From Diphasiastrum complanatum (taxonomy: Eukaryota; Streptophyta; Lycopodiopsida; Lycopodiales; Lycopodiaceae), in contig CM055098.1 of assembly GCA_029204225.1 (NCBI GenBank), positions 8,664,246-8,728,245 on the forward strand: a stretch of DNA of 64,000 bases, given 5' to 3'. The notes beneath the pieces were generated by a model that saw only the letters and a list, made by a program, of their open reading frames with translations, made no database searches and was not told the DNA's origin. A program made the translations under genes and the position numbers. This document shows, in pieces, positions 1 to 11,324 of the stretch (its first letter is position 1; every line of letters begins with the position of its first letter).

Positions 1-522
1 CCTTAAAAGGGATTATGACCTCACGTTCATCACTATGACTGTGTGTAATAATAGGAAGACCAAAATCATGAAATATTTTCCTTCTTGTGATCTCCACGTA
101 TCTTAGTTTGGCTTTCAAATTGAAAGACCATGAAAGCCTACGCTTAGAACTCACTTTCCCTGGTGGTACATGCCACTCCACAGAAGTGATGCCACTGGGA
201 AGGAAAAAGCTATCACCATTGTACGGAAGTTCTGGAATCGGAAAACCGCATCTCTCAGGTTTTTCAACATTATATTTTAATCTTGGGGTTTTCCACCACT
301 CCATGTGCCAAGAAAATTGACACACAGAGGGCTTTTGACTCTTGAATACCGGCTTCCACGACCATAGTTGATAATCATACACCGCATTTGTTTCAATGGA
401 TTCTTTGAGACCAATTGGAACACCACTGGTTGGTAAACCTGTTGTTGCCGACTTGTTAGAAGAAGTGGATAATACTCGAAGAGTGCATTCTAATGCAAGA
501 AAAAATTGCCACCATATGATCC
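1..522 (-). CDS. Downstream exon of an unrecognised host gene (partial)
   Basis: Read on the minus strand, this stretch is open for all 174 codons and continues past the left edge. It carries the Trp-rich, soluble-looking segments QLWSWKPVFKSQ, FSWHMEWWKTP and RKIFHDFGLPI. It has no ATG of its own. It begins directly after an AG at 523-524, and its first two bases complete a codon split at the donor at 1740/1739, so the phases agree with the upstream exon. Nearby repeats are full of stops, whereas this frame has none, which argues for selection. I do not recognise the family. The acceptor lacks a strong pyrimidine tract, so the exact start is tentative. Small exons inside the 1.2-kb gap are also possible. 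Confidence 0.6.
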
Positions 523-1739
523 CTTTACGAAGGTATATGTATGTGTATATAGAAGGAAACACATGATTACAATTGCTCATATCTTGTAACTTCACAAAAC
601 TATATAGAAGAAAAAATATATTCACAAAACTATTCACACATGGGATATTTCATCTATTCGGTTGACCTCGATTGTATGTACATATTAAAGGAACCATCAT
701 GCAACACACAAAACACATAGATTTGCGTCACAGTCGACGGGATGTTGAAATTCGAAAAGACATACCTAATCCATGGAAATAGTTGAATTTTCCATTTAAC
801 GTCTAGCAACTATGGAATTCTCTTTAAGATGCCAATAGTTGAAGACAAATATTTAGTATGATGAGATATCTTTCAAGGCTAAAAGAGGCAATTTATTTTC
901 CTAATTTTGTCTCACATGTTAAAGTGAATTATCAAAGACTATCTTTATAAGGTTGTGAGTATTGTTCAATTAGAGACTCTAGGGCCATGCATTAATTTTG
1001 ACAAGAATGAAAATCAGTTGACTTAAAGTAATGTTAAATGGTGTAGAAAAACATTTTATGCCATTGATTTGAAGATTCCTATCAAGACAGTTCCCTGGTG
1101 GGGGAGTTCTGCATTGAGTGAACATTTCAATTATAAACCCTGTTAGAACATGAGGATAAACATAGACAAAGTGCAATATGGTCGACCTCATGCAAACAAA
1201 AATTGAGGTGCCCAAATACAAACTAATGGTCGAGAGCAAGAAAGGTTTATTTAAGATTGATATATCCTGGTGAGAGATCTGTAAATCAACTTTCAACCAA
1301 GGACTTCCACAATTGGGCATAAGCCAAAAGAATAGGACTAAATATCTGCAATAAATAGAGAATCTACTAAGATGACATTTGACATAGAAACAGGAAAATT
1401 ATATCTAATAGAAGGTTGCAGAATCTAGATGTTCATGCACAGAATTGTTTATGAGTTAGATAAGTATCAGTCTGAAGATGAAAGGTTTCTGATACCCTTA
1501 AGTTCATTCCAAATCTAAGGTACATACGTATTCCACACATAAGTGTGTGGTGTTCCGATTTAAGATTTACTTTTTGTCAAGATGTAGGTGTAGTAGTATT
1601 TCTCTGATATAACACAATTTACAACTACTTTCTATCACCTACAGACGGTACAAATACCTTGAATACTATTACAATTTACAACCTTTAAAATGGATCCAAC
1701 AACAAATACGACATAGTAGTTGAAAATTCAAAATCTCAC
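523..1739 (-). other. Probable intron of the left-edge host gene
   Basis: This 1,217-base AT-rich stretch separates two open minus-strand exons. It starts at a consensus donor (exon end AG at 1741-1740, then GTGAGA) and ends at an AG at 524-523. No long coherent frame is visible inside it. The short open frame at 979-1320 (minus) reads as low-quality sequence and is not supported. Confidence 0.5.
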
Positions 1740-3096
1740 CTACATTTACGGATCTCATTTCTCTGTTCTGGACTTGCCACTTGATATTATCAGGCTCTGG
1801 AGTGAAGCGTAGAATGGCAGCACAAGAAGATCCCTGAGGCTCCATAGAAATGATGAAATTCTCCACAAAGAAACCCCGCTTTGTACTTTCCTGAAAACTA
1901 TTGAGGACTCCACATTGTAGTTTGTCGATCACAATTCTAGCCAAAAAGCCACCACCAAGGTCTCGCTTGTAGGAGGATACAAAGCAAAAGGAGCAGAAAG
2001 GCACTTGCTTGCGAGGGAGTTTTCTTGTGAGATTGTTGCCAAAATCTTCAATCTCACGAGGTGCATTGCCAGAGAGCCGCATGAAGTCGATCCATCTTTC
2101 ATCTGCTACTGCACCACACCTTCTAGAACTTCCAAATGTGGTTACTCGTGCAATACGCCTTAGAACATCTCCAATTGTGACTAGTGCACCACTCCTTTGA
2201 ACATGATTTTCAATGTTGGCTACTGTCCCAGTGCCTTCATCATGCTCACTTTCCCTGTGGATTTGAAGAAGAAGAGGTTTGTCTTTGTCGCTAAACTGTG
2301 GTTCCTGTGGTACTGAAAAACACCTTAGAACAGTTTCAACTGCTGCAATAAGACACCTTTTAACAAGTTCAGTTATAGCTACCGCACCTTGCCATAGAAT
2401 ACCCATAATTTTGGGCGTTTCATCAGTATCAGCTTTTGAATTATAGGATACTATACGCGGTAATTTAGTATCTTCTGGAATACGAGAATACAAAGTTCTT
2501 GTTTTTGGAATGCCATAGGATAGTGGACGGGCACGAAGGACAAAGGGTTCAGTATTGGATTCTGGACTGTCAGGACGGAGAGGTTCAACAGCAGAGCATT
2601 GGATCGGCTCATGTGTTGCACAAAGGCAATTCTCATCTGAGCTTACAAACGCAGGTTCAATCTCGGCGACTGCAGGTTCTAGCTCATCAGAAGCTTTTGG
2701 CGGTGGTGGAGAAGATACAATCTGACCACTTTGAACATATTCAATTACGGTGCAAGCTTCAAGAGAGATGGGTTCTAGCTCAGAAGGGGCGTCCTGGTTC
2801 GGCTTTGACGCATAGAGGAACTTTTCATCTGAACTTACTGTAAACCCATGAGCTAAGAAAAATTGTTGAAGCAGTTCATCGGTGGCTGCATTCCTCTCAA
2901 CACTGACTTCTTCACCATCCTTACAGGCTAAGATAAATGCCTTAGCATCTTCCCATAAACCATCTTCCATCCTGTGACCTGTTTCCATATATGCCAATAA
3001 ATTCTTTTTCGACACTACAGAAGGGCGGGATTTAAACCTATCTTCTAGCCAGTTTAGTACATTGAACAAGGAAGGAAGGTCGTGCTGATTTGCCAC
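1740..3096 (-). CDS. First visible exon of an unrecognised host gene
   Basis: An open minus-strand frame of about 452 codons up to a consensus donor at 1740/1739; beyond the donor the frame runs only 24 codons more to a stop. The frame opens at a GTG at 3094-3096, which is not a normal plant start. The first in-frame ATG is residue 37 (2986-2988), so either translation starts there or another exon lies upstream. Visible regions: an N-terminal helical part with NVLNWLEDRF, a Pro/Glu-rich low-complexity middle (about residues 100-190), and a conserved-looking C-terminal part with CSFCFVSSYKRDLGGGFLAR and GFFVENFIISMEP. There is no signal peptide or membrane helix that I can see. Product and role unknown. 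It lies in the only repeat-poor part of the left edge, which fits a host gene. Confidence 0.65.
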
Positions 3097-3787
3097 AGTT
3101 TGGAGATGACAATTCAGTGTAATAATCTATAACAAGATGTTGATTTGACATACTTTGAAGGTTGCAGTTTTAGCATCATAATCCGTAGCAAAATAGGTGA
3201 GATATACCATTCATGCCATGCGATTGGGCTAATGATTAACGGGCCAAAAACTCCACAGAGTCTATAACCTACTCGTCCACTGAAATGACTGTTGGCAATC
3301 GATCACAAGTGTTCAACTCTGCGACAGGCAGACACATCAGTTCAGTGATATCAAAGTGATGAAAAATGTAATTGCAGCTGCAACCTTGACAACTTGCTGC
3401 TTTTTATAGCGCCAACCTGAAGCAAATAATTTGGTGCTATTGTGCTTTGAGAGAGGAATAGGGCGAATAAATCTACGTCAATCTATCCAGCGGATCTTCG
3501 CCTTCCCTTCCTGATTTTGGCTCAGCAGCTTGAGAATTTTGGCCCAAATTAAGCTCCTGAATGCCGAAATTTTTGGAAGTTGATAATGCGAAATCAGAGG
3601 AGAGCGAAAACTCTCAAGAGAAGAGAAGAGAAAAGTGACGAGCATTCGAACAGCTAGAACAATTTTCGAGAGTTTGATGCAAAAACTGGAGTGTGGGAAA
3701 CAGCTCACTACCCTTTTCCTTTTCCTTTTTCGTTTTCGTTTTCTTTTTCTTTTTCTTTTTAGTTTTTGTTTGTGCGAGGGAATCCAA
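3097..3787. other. Upstream region of the left-edge gene
   Basis: There is no gene here that I can support. It is the likely 5' leader and promoter side of the minus-strand gene. A T-rich/A-rich simple stretch lies at 3710-3765 (ttttcctttt-like on plus). Open frames crossing it are made by that low-complexity tract. Confidence 0.4.
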
Positions 3788-4070
3788 TAAAGTAAATAGC
3801 AAGCCATTGATTGCATGGCGTCACTCACTCACTCACTCTCACTCTCTCTCACACGCTCACGCTCACACTCACACTCACACACACACACACATACTCACAC
3901 ACACACACGCGCACACACACATTCTCTCTCTCTCTCTCTCTCTCAAAAATCACATTAAAGTAAATAGCAAGCCATTGATTGCAAGGCATCACTCACTCAG
4001 CGCAAGGCATCACTCACTTAGCACAGAGTCACTCACTCACACACACACTCTCTCTCTCTCTCTCACACAA
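3788..4070. repeat. CT/CA microsatellites between two direct repeats
   Basis: Runs of CACT, CA and CT fill 3826-3945 and 4029-4067. A roughly 43-bp direct repeat (beginning TAAAGTAAATAGCAAGCC) occurs at 3788-3830 and again at 3956-3998, so the array probably grew by duplication of a unit that includes unique sequence. It lies about 0.7 kb upstream of the minus-strand host gene. Confidence 0.85.
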
Positions 4071-4428
4071 GTCACATTATTTGCTATTTTTCATGTGAAA
4101 CCTAAAAAAAACCCTAAAAAAAACTTTAAAAGATAAAAACAGCGCCTCTCTCTCTCTCTCTTTATCGTGATGCACGCCTCTCTTTCTCTCTCTTGCCCTT
4201 TTATACCTTTCTCTCTTTCTAGAAACTTCTCTTTCTATGAATTTCAAAAGTCACATGTTCTCTCTCTGAAAATTTTTAAATGCACATGTCATTTTCAAGC
4301 CATTTCAAATGCACTTCAAATGCCCTTCAAATAAGTTTTAGGGCAACGTGGACCAATGAGGATAGACAAAACACTTTTTGTCTATCATTGCCCACATATT
4401 CTCTCTCTCTCTCTCTCTCATTATCAAT

Positions 4429-4467
4429 AAATGGGATGTGGTTATTATTAATAACCACATCCCATTT
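4429..4467. repeat. Perfect 18-bp inverted repeat with 3-base loop
   Basis: 4429-4446 (AAATGGGATGTGGTTATT) is the exact reverse complement of 4450-4467, with loop ATT. It overlaps the head of the first SINE-like unit, and its right arm is repeated at the head of the second unit (from 4601). It is too short for a miRNA precursor and more likely a foldback or terminal structure. Confidence 0.9.
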
Positions 4468-4750
4468 CTCAGGTGGAACCAACGGGTTGGCTCATTTGGT
4501 TAGGTTGACATCCAAAGTTTCTTTGGTCTCAGGTTTGAGCCTCCCCTTGGAAACCAAGAAGCATTTCTCACGTGGCCACTCTTGTCTCTCTCTTTTTCTC
4601 TTATTAATAACCACATCCCATTTTTTAGCATGACCAAGAGGGTTGGTTCACTTGGTTAGCTTGGCATCCTGACTTTCTTTGGTCCTACGTTTGAGCGTCC
4701 CCTTGGAAACCAAGAAGCATTTTTAGCATGGCCACTTATTTTCCATCTAT
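4445..4750 (+). repeat. Tandem pair of tRNA-derived SINE-like units
   Basis: Two similar units of about 156 bp (4445-4600 and 4601-4750) each start with TTATTAATAACCACATCCCA. Both contain a sequence fitting the pol III A box (TGGCTCATTTGG at 4488-4499; TGGTTCACTTGG at 4644-4655). About 32-34 bases further on is a B-box-like motif (GGTTTGAGCC at 4532-4541; GTTTGAGC at 4689-4696), one base off the consensus in a way CG decay would produce. The order and spacing of A and B boxes fit a tRNA-derived SINE head. No poly(A) tail or target duplication was established, so the SINE label is inference. Confidence 0.5.
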
Positions 4751-5629
4751 AAGCTTTGACCATTTTTTTACACTATGAATTTCAAAAAATTAGTTGCTTA
4801 ACGGGCTTTGCGAAATTTTTTTGAACGTAAAATCAGTTTTAACATTTTCATTAAGGAAATGGAGGAGTCTCACAAAAAGTAATTTGTGAGGCAAACATTT
4901 TTACGGTAAATCTTTTTATATGCACCTTCCGTCACTCAAAAGGTGCACTTCAAAAAGTTTGTTTTCTTTACACACACCTTTCGTTTGGAATGTGTGTGAA
5001 AAAAAATTACAACAAAAAAGAAAAAGAAAAACAATGTAAAATGAATTTCACATCAAGGAAGGACGCCTATTTGGGCATTCTGCTTGGGGAAGGGTATCAG
5101 CCCTTAGACACCCTTTCTGAATGTAACATCCTCGAAGGGCGTCCTTCCCCCTCCCATAATGTATTTTGCTTGCAAGTAATTCCCAACAAGATTCAACTAA
5201 ATAGAAATTGGCAAACTATTTCTAAGATATTTCATAACGAGTATTGCAAGACAACAAATAACCAAAGTGGTCCAAAAATCATTACAATTCCGGACTCTAG
5301 CGATGGCGGACATGCTCAGCCCTCGATTTTCTACAACGGCGATGGTGGTGTCATGGCTGTTGAAGTTAAATTCCATGCAATTAAAGACACAAAAGACAAT
5401 TATGATTAGCAAAATAGTCATACATAAATGGTCCAAGAACATAAATAGTACAAGTACAAAAAAATATACAAACTAAATCATTAAGCTACATATGTATGCG
5501 CTAGAATGAAAAATCTAGTTAGATCCAGTTGAGTCCTCCTTGTCTTGGCCACAAACATTTGACTCAGGTGGCTTCGATGTATGGGATTTGGACTGTGGTA
5601 CTTGCATGCAATTAGTGTTGTGAGAAATG

Positions 5630-5632
<3 letters not shown>
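4751..5632. other. Intergenic, with a 92-bp stretch bounded by an 11-bp inverted repeat
   Basis: No coding region is supported. GGAAGGACGCC at 5057-5067 is the exact reverse complement of 5138-5148. The interior holds further short G/C-rich complementary blocks around AGGGTATCAGCCCTT. The region is otherwise AT-rich. Confidence 0.5.

Positions 5633-5700
<68 letters not shown>
5633..5700. repeat. (GA)n microsatellite
   Basis: An uninterrupted GA tract of about 68 bases. The sequence before it (about 5514-5600) resembles, in reverse orientation, 48770-48880, which also neighbours a long CT tract, so both may belong to one microsatellite-bearing repeat family. Open frames here on both strands (Arg/Glu or Ser/Leu repeats) are artefacts of the dinucleotide. 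Confidence 0.95.
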
Positions 5701-5703
<3 letters not shown>

Positions 5704-6290
5704 ATGAATGTAGAGCAGTTAAATTCTATTTTGAAGCCATACCTCAAACCCAGACTCCCTCCCAAGAAAAGTTTGTACTCAATATTTTGTAAAGCTTAGC
5801 TATAAAGCTTAAGCTTCTTTACTTTGATATATTCTAGTTCTTTGTCCTTCTATTGGTCGGACCACCTCCTTCTTCCTCCTCCCTCTATACCTGCAAAATT
5901 TCAAAAGCTTGGAATGGGATTGAGGTACGTATGAGGGAAGAGGAGGGGAGTGGGGCCAAAATTACTTTTCATGAGGATTTGGAGTCCTTATGCCATGTAG
6001 CAACCTTTGGGGCTTTCACATAGAATCCAACTTATAGAAGGAACAAGTGGGGCCTTTCTTGGGCCCCACTTGTCATTTTTGCATGGAATAGAGGGGAGGA
6101 GCTTGGAGGAAGGGAGTAAAGGAAAATATGTTCACTTTCCCTAACTCCACTTTTCAAAGTTCAAGTTGAGTCTCCCTTAGTTCAAGGTTGTGCATATTTT
6201 TGTTTCTTGAGCTATACTTCATGGTCTTTTACGATTTTGATACCATTGCTCTCCATTTCCCCTCTAGTTTTTTGCTACCCCCCTACTTTT
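5701..6290. other. Leader of the G3 Ty3 fragment or intergenic
   Basis: I see no supported gene. The sequence is T/C-rich near its right end and leads into a decayed gag start at about 6291. Confidence 0.3.
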
Positions 6291-8300
6291 TCCATGAACT
6301 CCCCTATGGAGGCAACTCAAGCTCCAGGCTCCGCACAGGTCGATATGGAGGAAATGGTCCGCGCCATTAATCTGCTTCAACGACAGATTGTGGATATTCG
6401 GTCGAAACATGAGCGAGCGGAAGCTGAGATGAAGGCCTTGTCATAATCTCGTCAAGCTCTCCTGAACCCAAAGTTTATCCCATAATTCTTTATTGGGAAC
6501 AAAAAGGAAAGGCCTCAGGATGTTGTCTTGGCATGGCTAGATTGATGGACGTCTCACTTTTCCATGCACGATATGCTAGACAACTCTAGAATCGACACGT
6601 AAGATCTCAAAGAGTGAGCAATAGTTCCGACTACTTGGGAGGATTTCAAGGTAACTTTTAAGGCCGCATTTATGTCAGTCTTGGACGATTTTGAATACTA
6701 TCATCGATTTACAACTATGCATGATTTCCGATGATACACACCAAATAACCCACAAAGAGCAATAAAGCCAAAAGCTCGAATCCAAGGACAAACCCTCTTC
6801 AGACCTCTTTCTCAAAAAAAGAGTAAAGAAAAAGTTGTTGACACAACTTATGCATTGAGAAAGAAGAAGAAACGCCCTCGATTGGAGAGAGCGGACTTCG
6901 ATAAGGCCAAGTTCGAAGGGTTATATTTCTCCAGCATGGAGAAGGGGCACTTCTCCAAGGATTGCCTGAAGAAAAAGAAGAATGGTGGCCGCACTTTCAA
7001 GACACCAAGTAATTTTTCAATTTCTTACATTAATGTATCCTTTTAAGGATGAAACATTTTGTAGTAATTGTTGTTTTAATATCATGATTTTTGGACCTCA
7101 CGACTTCATTTGCATGAATGTCGGGGCTCATAAGCAACCAATTTGTAAGTGTTTTATTTGACGACAGTTCTACGCATAGTTTTATTAATGCTAATTTGGT
7201 GCAAAAGTTTTGGCTGGCAATCGCACCAAGTGAACACAAGTATGTGGTTCAGATGACAACAACTGGAGAACTCTCACGTACCATTGAAGATTTAAGATGT
7301 AGATAGTTTGTTATTTCATATCATGAATCTTGATAAGCTTTAATCCTAGGTAAAGATTGGTTTTATGCTAGGAATGAGTTGCTAAAAAATGGATTACATA
7401 ACTCATAGTTCATCCTTCTTGCATAATGGCTTACTAGTCCATCTTAAAGGTGATGTGCCTGAACTACCTTATGTAACTAGTGATGAAGCAAATGAATGTT
7501 TATTGAATTCTGAGTATCACTCGTATTTATGTTATTTGAAAGATAAATGTTATATGTCGGATGCATTTGTTACTCAAAATTTCAATATTGATGTATCTCC
7601 ATATGCCAATCTAGAATCTACACCGGGGGGTACAATCTTTAAAAGACTTAGGGAGGAATATAGTGGCATATTTCCTGAGCAGTTGCCTGAGGGGTCTACC
7701 CCCTCTAGGGGTAGACCATCACATAGATTTTCTTCCGAATAGCTCTCCTGTATCGTTATTTTCCTACAAAATAAGCTCGAAGGAAGAAGATGAAGTTGCT
7801 AGATAATTTAAGGAGTTATTACATAAGGGCCATATTCAACCCAGTAAAATCCCCTTGGAGAGCTCCTGTATTATTAATCGACAAGAAAGATGGTGGTATT
7901 CATCTTTGTGTCAATTATAAGAAGCTTAATAAAATGACAATTAAGAACTGTTATCTCTTATCTCGAATGGACAACCTAATGGACCAATTGGATGGTGCAA
8001 AGTATTTCACCAGATTGGACATTAGGTTGGGCTACCATCAAATTAGAATCCACAAGTGGGATGTTTTCAAAACCAGTTTTCGAGACCAGGTATGGCCATA
8101 ATTATGGATTTTTAGTTTTACCATTTGGTCTAACGAATGCCTCAGTGACCTTTTAGCAGATGATGAACGATATCCTTTGTCCTTATCTGAAAAAGTTTCT
8201 TGTGATATTTTTGGACGATATTTTGATTTACAACAAGACTCTTAAGGAGCATGAAGTGCATTTACGTACGGTCTTAAATATTCTAAGGTAGGCAAAGATC
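6291..8300 (+). mobile_element. Decayed Ty3 retrotransposon fragment, family G3 (gag to RT)
   Basis: In order on the plus strand: a gag-like start with a coiled segment (MVRAINLLQRQIVDIRSKHE, 6351-6410); a broken zinc knuckle (GHFSKDC, about 6946-6966, with the leading Cys pair lost); an aspartic-protease-like segment (FDDSSTHSFINANLVQKF, 7159-7212); and RT blocks PWRAPVLLIDKKDGG, YHQIRI and, after frameshifts, LPFGLTNAS and FLDDILIYN (to about 8240). The catalytic FxDD box is still readable. Several frameshifts and stops separate the pieces. There is no RNase H, no integrase and no LTR. The sequence breaks off near 8300. It differs from the G1 and G2 families elsewhere in the window. Clearly dead. 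Confidence 0.8.
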
Positions 8301-9138
8301 TATAATAAGGAGTTTAATTGTGAGGCTTTTTAATACTAGAGTTGTTTTTAGCACATTTTTGTGCGCTTGTGCACAAAAGTGCGCATAATCCCTTGGTCAC
8401 TTGACGAGACATAACATGTCATCAAATGATTAAAATTTCAATCTTTCAACTGTACGTAGAACTAGACTTGACTCTTCATTGTGTTATTGGACAACTCATT
8501 CTAGATTACGTAGCCAAACATTAATAGATGAAGCGCTAGAAGAATAATTTGTCGTGAATACCAAGACAAATTATATGTCACGAATGATTCGCGAAGAGTT
8601 AGACTGTGCTCATCGTGAATGATTCGTGAAAGACAAGACTAAATGTTAATTGTCTATTACCAGTAAGAACAACTAGAAAGATCAAACAGAATGAAAGATA
8701 AACATAACAATATTAACATAGATTTGAACGCAGAATAAAGAACTGTATCAGATTAAGTATATCATGTATACATGTCAATAATGCGGTAGAGCACAATACA
8801 GTAGCGTACGAAACCACGTGCCCTACAAAGCTTATTTCAATCTATAAAAAAGAATTAAACCTTAATTCTGACAAAATGAAGAATCAATGCTCAGGGCATC
8901 TGCTTCGTTTATGTCGTCTTCTTCTGCTCTCTTTATCATTTTTTTCATGAATAGTGTCCAATATATATATGTTACATAATATTACAGGTGTGCAGATGTG
9001 AAAGTACAGACTGGATGTGCTGTCTGTAGGAGATCGTGGGTGGCTGCAATCGTTGTCCAATCCGTTAGCACAACTGCGTGAAAAGGGTGAGACGTGAAAA
9101 GGGTGCGACGTCAACAAGTGCTGAAGTGAACATGGTAA
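8301..9138. other. Unassigned AT-rich sequence
   Basis: No coding region or RNA gene is supported. A short palindromic block rich in GTGCGC and TTGTGCACAA lies at 8350-8385. The minus-strand open frame 8884-9117 has no recognisable content. Confidence 0.3.
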
Positions 9139-10375
9139 GGTAAATCAAGCTCCCTACTAACTGCCTATATAGTGCAGCATCAAATGGCTATGATTTGTGG
9201 AGCTATGAAAGCTTTTTTACTTGGCTCAATAGGAGTATTCACTGGCTTGCAATCTTGTAGCCTGGACCTGTGTAGCAACTCTGTGACATACTTCACCTGT
9301 GTTAGTCCCACATCATTCCTTTTTGCCACACTTCCACTCCAAGGCAATAATGCATTAGGTTGAGATCTGTCATCTCGAATTGTTCCATGGGATCCTACTA
9401 GATCATATCTATCATCTCTTGATTATTTCTCGTAGTAATCAAGTCATCAACATAACGAGCAACCAAAGCAATCATCCCATCAAAGCATAAGACATAAAGG
9501 TTTGGATCAGAATGTGTTCTCAACATCCCCTTAGAACAAAAGTAGGCATCAATCATGTTGTACCACACGCACGTGGTGCCTGCTTGAGACCATAAAGTGC
9601 TTTCTTCAAGCGACATACTTTATTCTCCTATCCTTTCATTATAAAGCCTTCAGGTTGATCCATAAACACCTCTCTTTCTAACTCACCATTTAGAAAAGCA
9701 GATTTCACATCCATCTGTGTTGAAGTCCCTTTTGAACCACGATCCTAAACTCAAATTCTCACAGTAATAGGATCCATCGAGTGATATGACCAGTCCTGCA
9801 AGTTTTGTTGATGAGATATAGGAGTGCTTGATGATCAGTGAAGAAGGCAAAAACTTTTCCCAGAAGATAATGGCGAAACTTCTGAACTGCATATACCATT
9901 GCCAAAGCTTTACGCTTGGTAGTGGTATAATTGATTTCAGTAGGTATCAATTGTCTACTGAGAAATCAGATTGGATAATCTTTTTTTAATTCTCCCGGTT
10001 GGGTGAGCACTGCTCCAATGGCATACTTGGATGTATCGATATGCACATGGAATTATTTGGAATAATCAGGAGCCCAGAGGATAGGTGCATTGGTAAGGGC
10101 TTCTTTTAGTTGATTGAATGCAATGCGTTGTTCATCAGTCCATTTGGGGACAACAACAACTTTATAGATTAATCGTGTTTTATTACCGAAGTCTAGAATA
10201 AAGCACTGATAGTAGTTGGTGTGGCCAAAGAAAGAATACACTTCGCGGACAGTACGAGGTTCGGGTAGATTTTGAATGATCAAGATCTTGTCTAGGTCAG
10301 TTGCGATGTCATTTTTTGAAATGATATGTCCTAACACAATACCATGTGTTACCCAAATTTGACATTTTTCAGGGT
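9139..10375 (-). mobile_element. Ty3(G2)/Ty1 chimeric fragment, copy 1
   Basis: Read on the minus strand, Ty3 sequence comes first: RT end GHIISKNDIATDLDK, RNase H with HIDASKYAIG in the better copy 2, ERKALAMVYAVQKF, and FFTDHQALLYLINKTC (down to about 9730). It then switches without a gap to Ty1 RT: a fragment equal to SAFLNGELE..VFMDQPEGF, then DAYFCSKGMLRTHSDPNLY and YVDDLITTRN, ending near 9139 in the RT-RNase H linker. In Ty3 elements RNase H is followed by integrase, so the Ty1 continuation is abnormal. The same junction is seen at 54.6 kb (minus) and 49.07 kb (plus). Stops and a frameshift lie in the Ty1 half. Confidence 0.85.
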
Positions 10376-11324
10376 TTTGGGAGATTTCAAATCATTGACA
10401 TTGGATGTGTAAGAACAAAAAAAATCTTAGGAACTTTCCTGATAGTGGTAAAGTTGCCAAGCGGTTGAATTTGAAGAGGTTTCATCATCGTTTTCTTCAT
10501 GGTATGGCCACGTGGTTGTGGCTTCGGAGCTCGTGAGGTATGCGGATGAGAAAGTGGTGGCACATCATGGAGGATTTTGTTGTCGATTTGAAAAAATGTT
10601 TTCTCCTCACAGAAGTCCCAAGGATAGTTTGGTCATTTGACCCGATATAGCTTGGTATCATGTTTTTTGATCATAACTTGGACAACTGGTTTCACTTTAG
10701 ATAATTGCTACGAAAAGGCCTTAAATGAAAGGGCCTCCATATAGTTGAGGATTTGAATATAAAAAATATCTGAATCTCGTAAGACATTATCGTCATCTAC
10801 AAAAAAATCTTCTAATTCATTAGTAGGTAGCCATGCAATATTTAACAACTCATCATTGTGTGGAAGAATCACAATAACATATCGCGCAGATTCCGACATG
10901 GGCATTTGTTCGAAAATTTCATAATCCGTCACAATCCGACATGTTGAAATACAACGTCCCAATAAAAAATATGAAAATCAGAGTCCAACAATCGAGAAAT
11001 ATGGGCGGCAAACTCATGATGGTAGATTTGAAAGCTACTAGTAGTGACTCTCAAGGGGATTGATGATGTGACATTTCTCTCACTTAGTGTTGGTAGTTCA
11101 CTACAACATTCTGGAGAATTCTAACCCTATTACCGAGGCTTTTATAAAGAATTTTTTTTTGAAAAAACATCATAAACCTTGGTATACACATGAATTAAGC
11201 CTCGAAACGAGATTTTTGATAATTACCTTGGTAATCGAGGTTTCTTCATCTCATTTTTGCCTTGTTTATAGCACGAGGATACCGAGACCCTCTAAAAAGA
11301 CTGTTGGTGGCATGTCTCTTTTTT
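10376..11324 (-). other. Coding-like relic of unknown kind
   Basis: The minus strand from about 11060 to 10700 reads as protein with one frameshift: FQIYHHEFAAHISRLLDSDF, then EIFEQMPMSESARYVIVILP and NELEDFFVDDDNVLRDSDIF. It ends in a stop, with further stop-broken sequence down to about 10380. It lies directly 5' (on the minus strand) of the Ty3 half of the chimera, so it may be part of that element's unidentified upstream ORF or a separate insertion. I do not recognise it. 11087-11320 holds nothing I can support. Confidence 0.35.

Noticed and set aside
4481-4745. tRNA genes, because of A and B box matches
   Set aside because: No cloverleaf (acceptor or anticodon stems) can be drawn. The tandem copies and shared tails fit SINE-like units better.
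5481-5799. Open frames of Ser/Leu or Arg/Glu repeats
   Set aside because: They are translations of the GA/CT dinucleotide tract; the same applies at 3478-4136 and 55389-55646.
9172-9363. Plus-strand 63-codon frame
   Set aside because: The sequence matches Ty1 RT-RNase H linker on the minus strand (compare 49487-49640).
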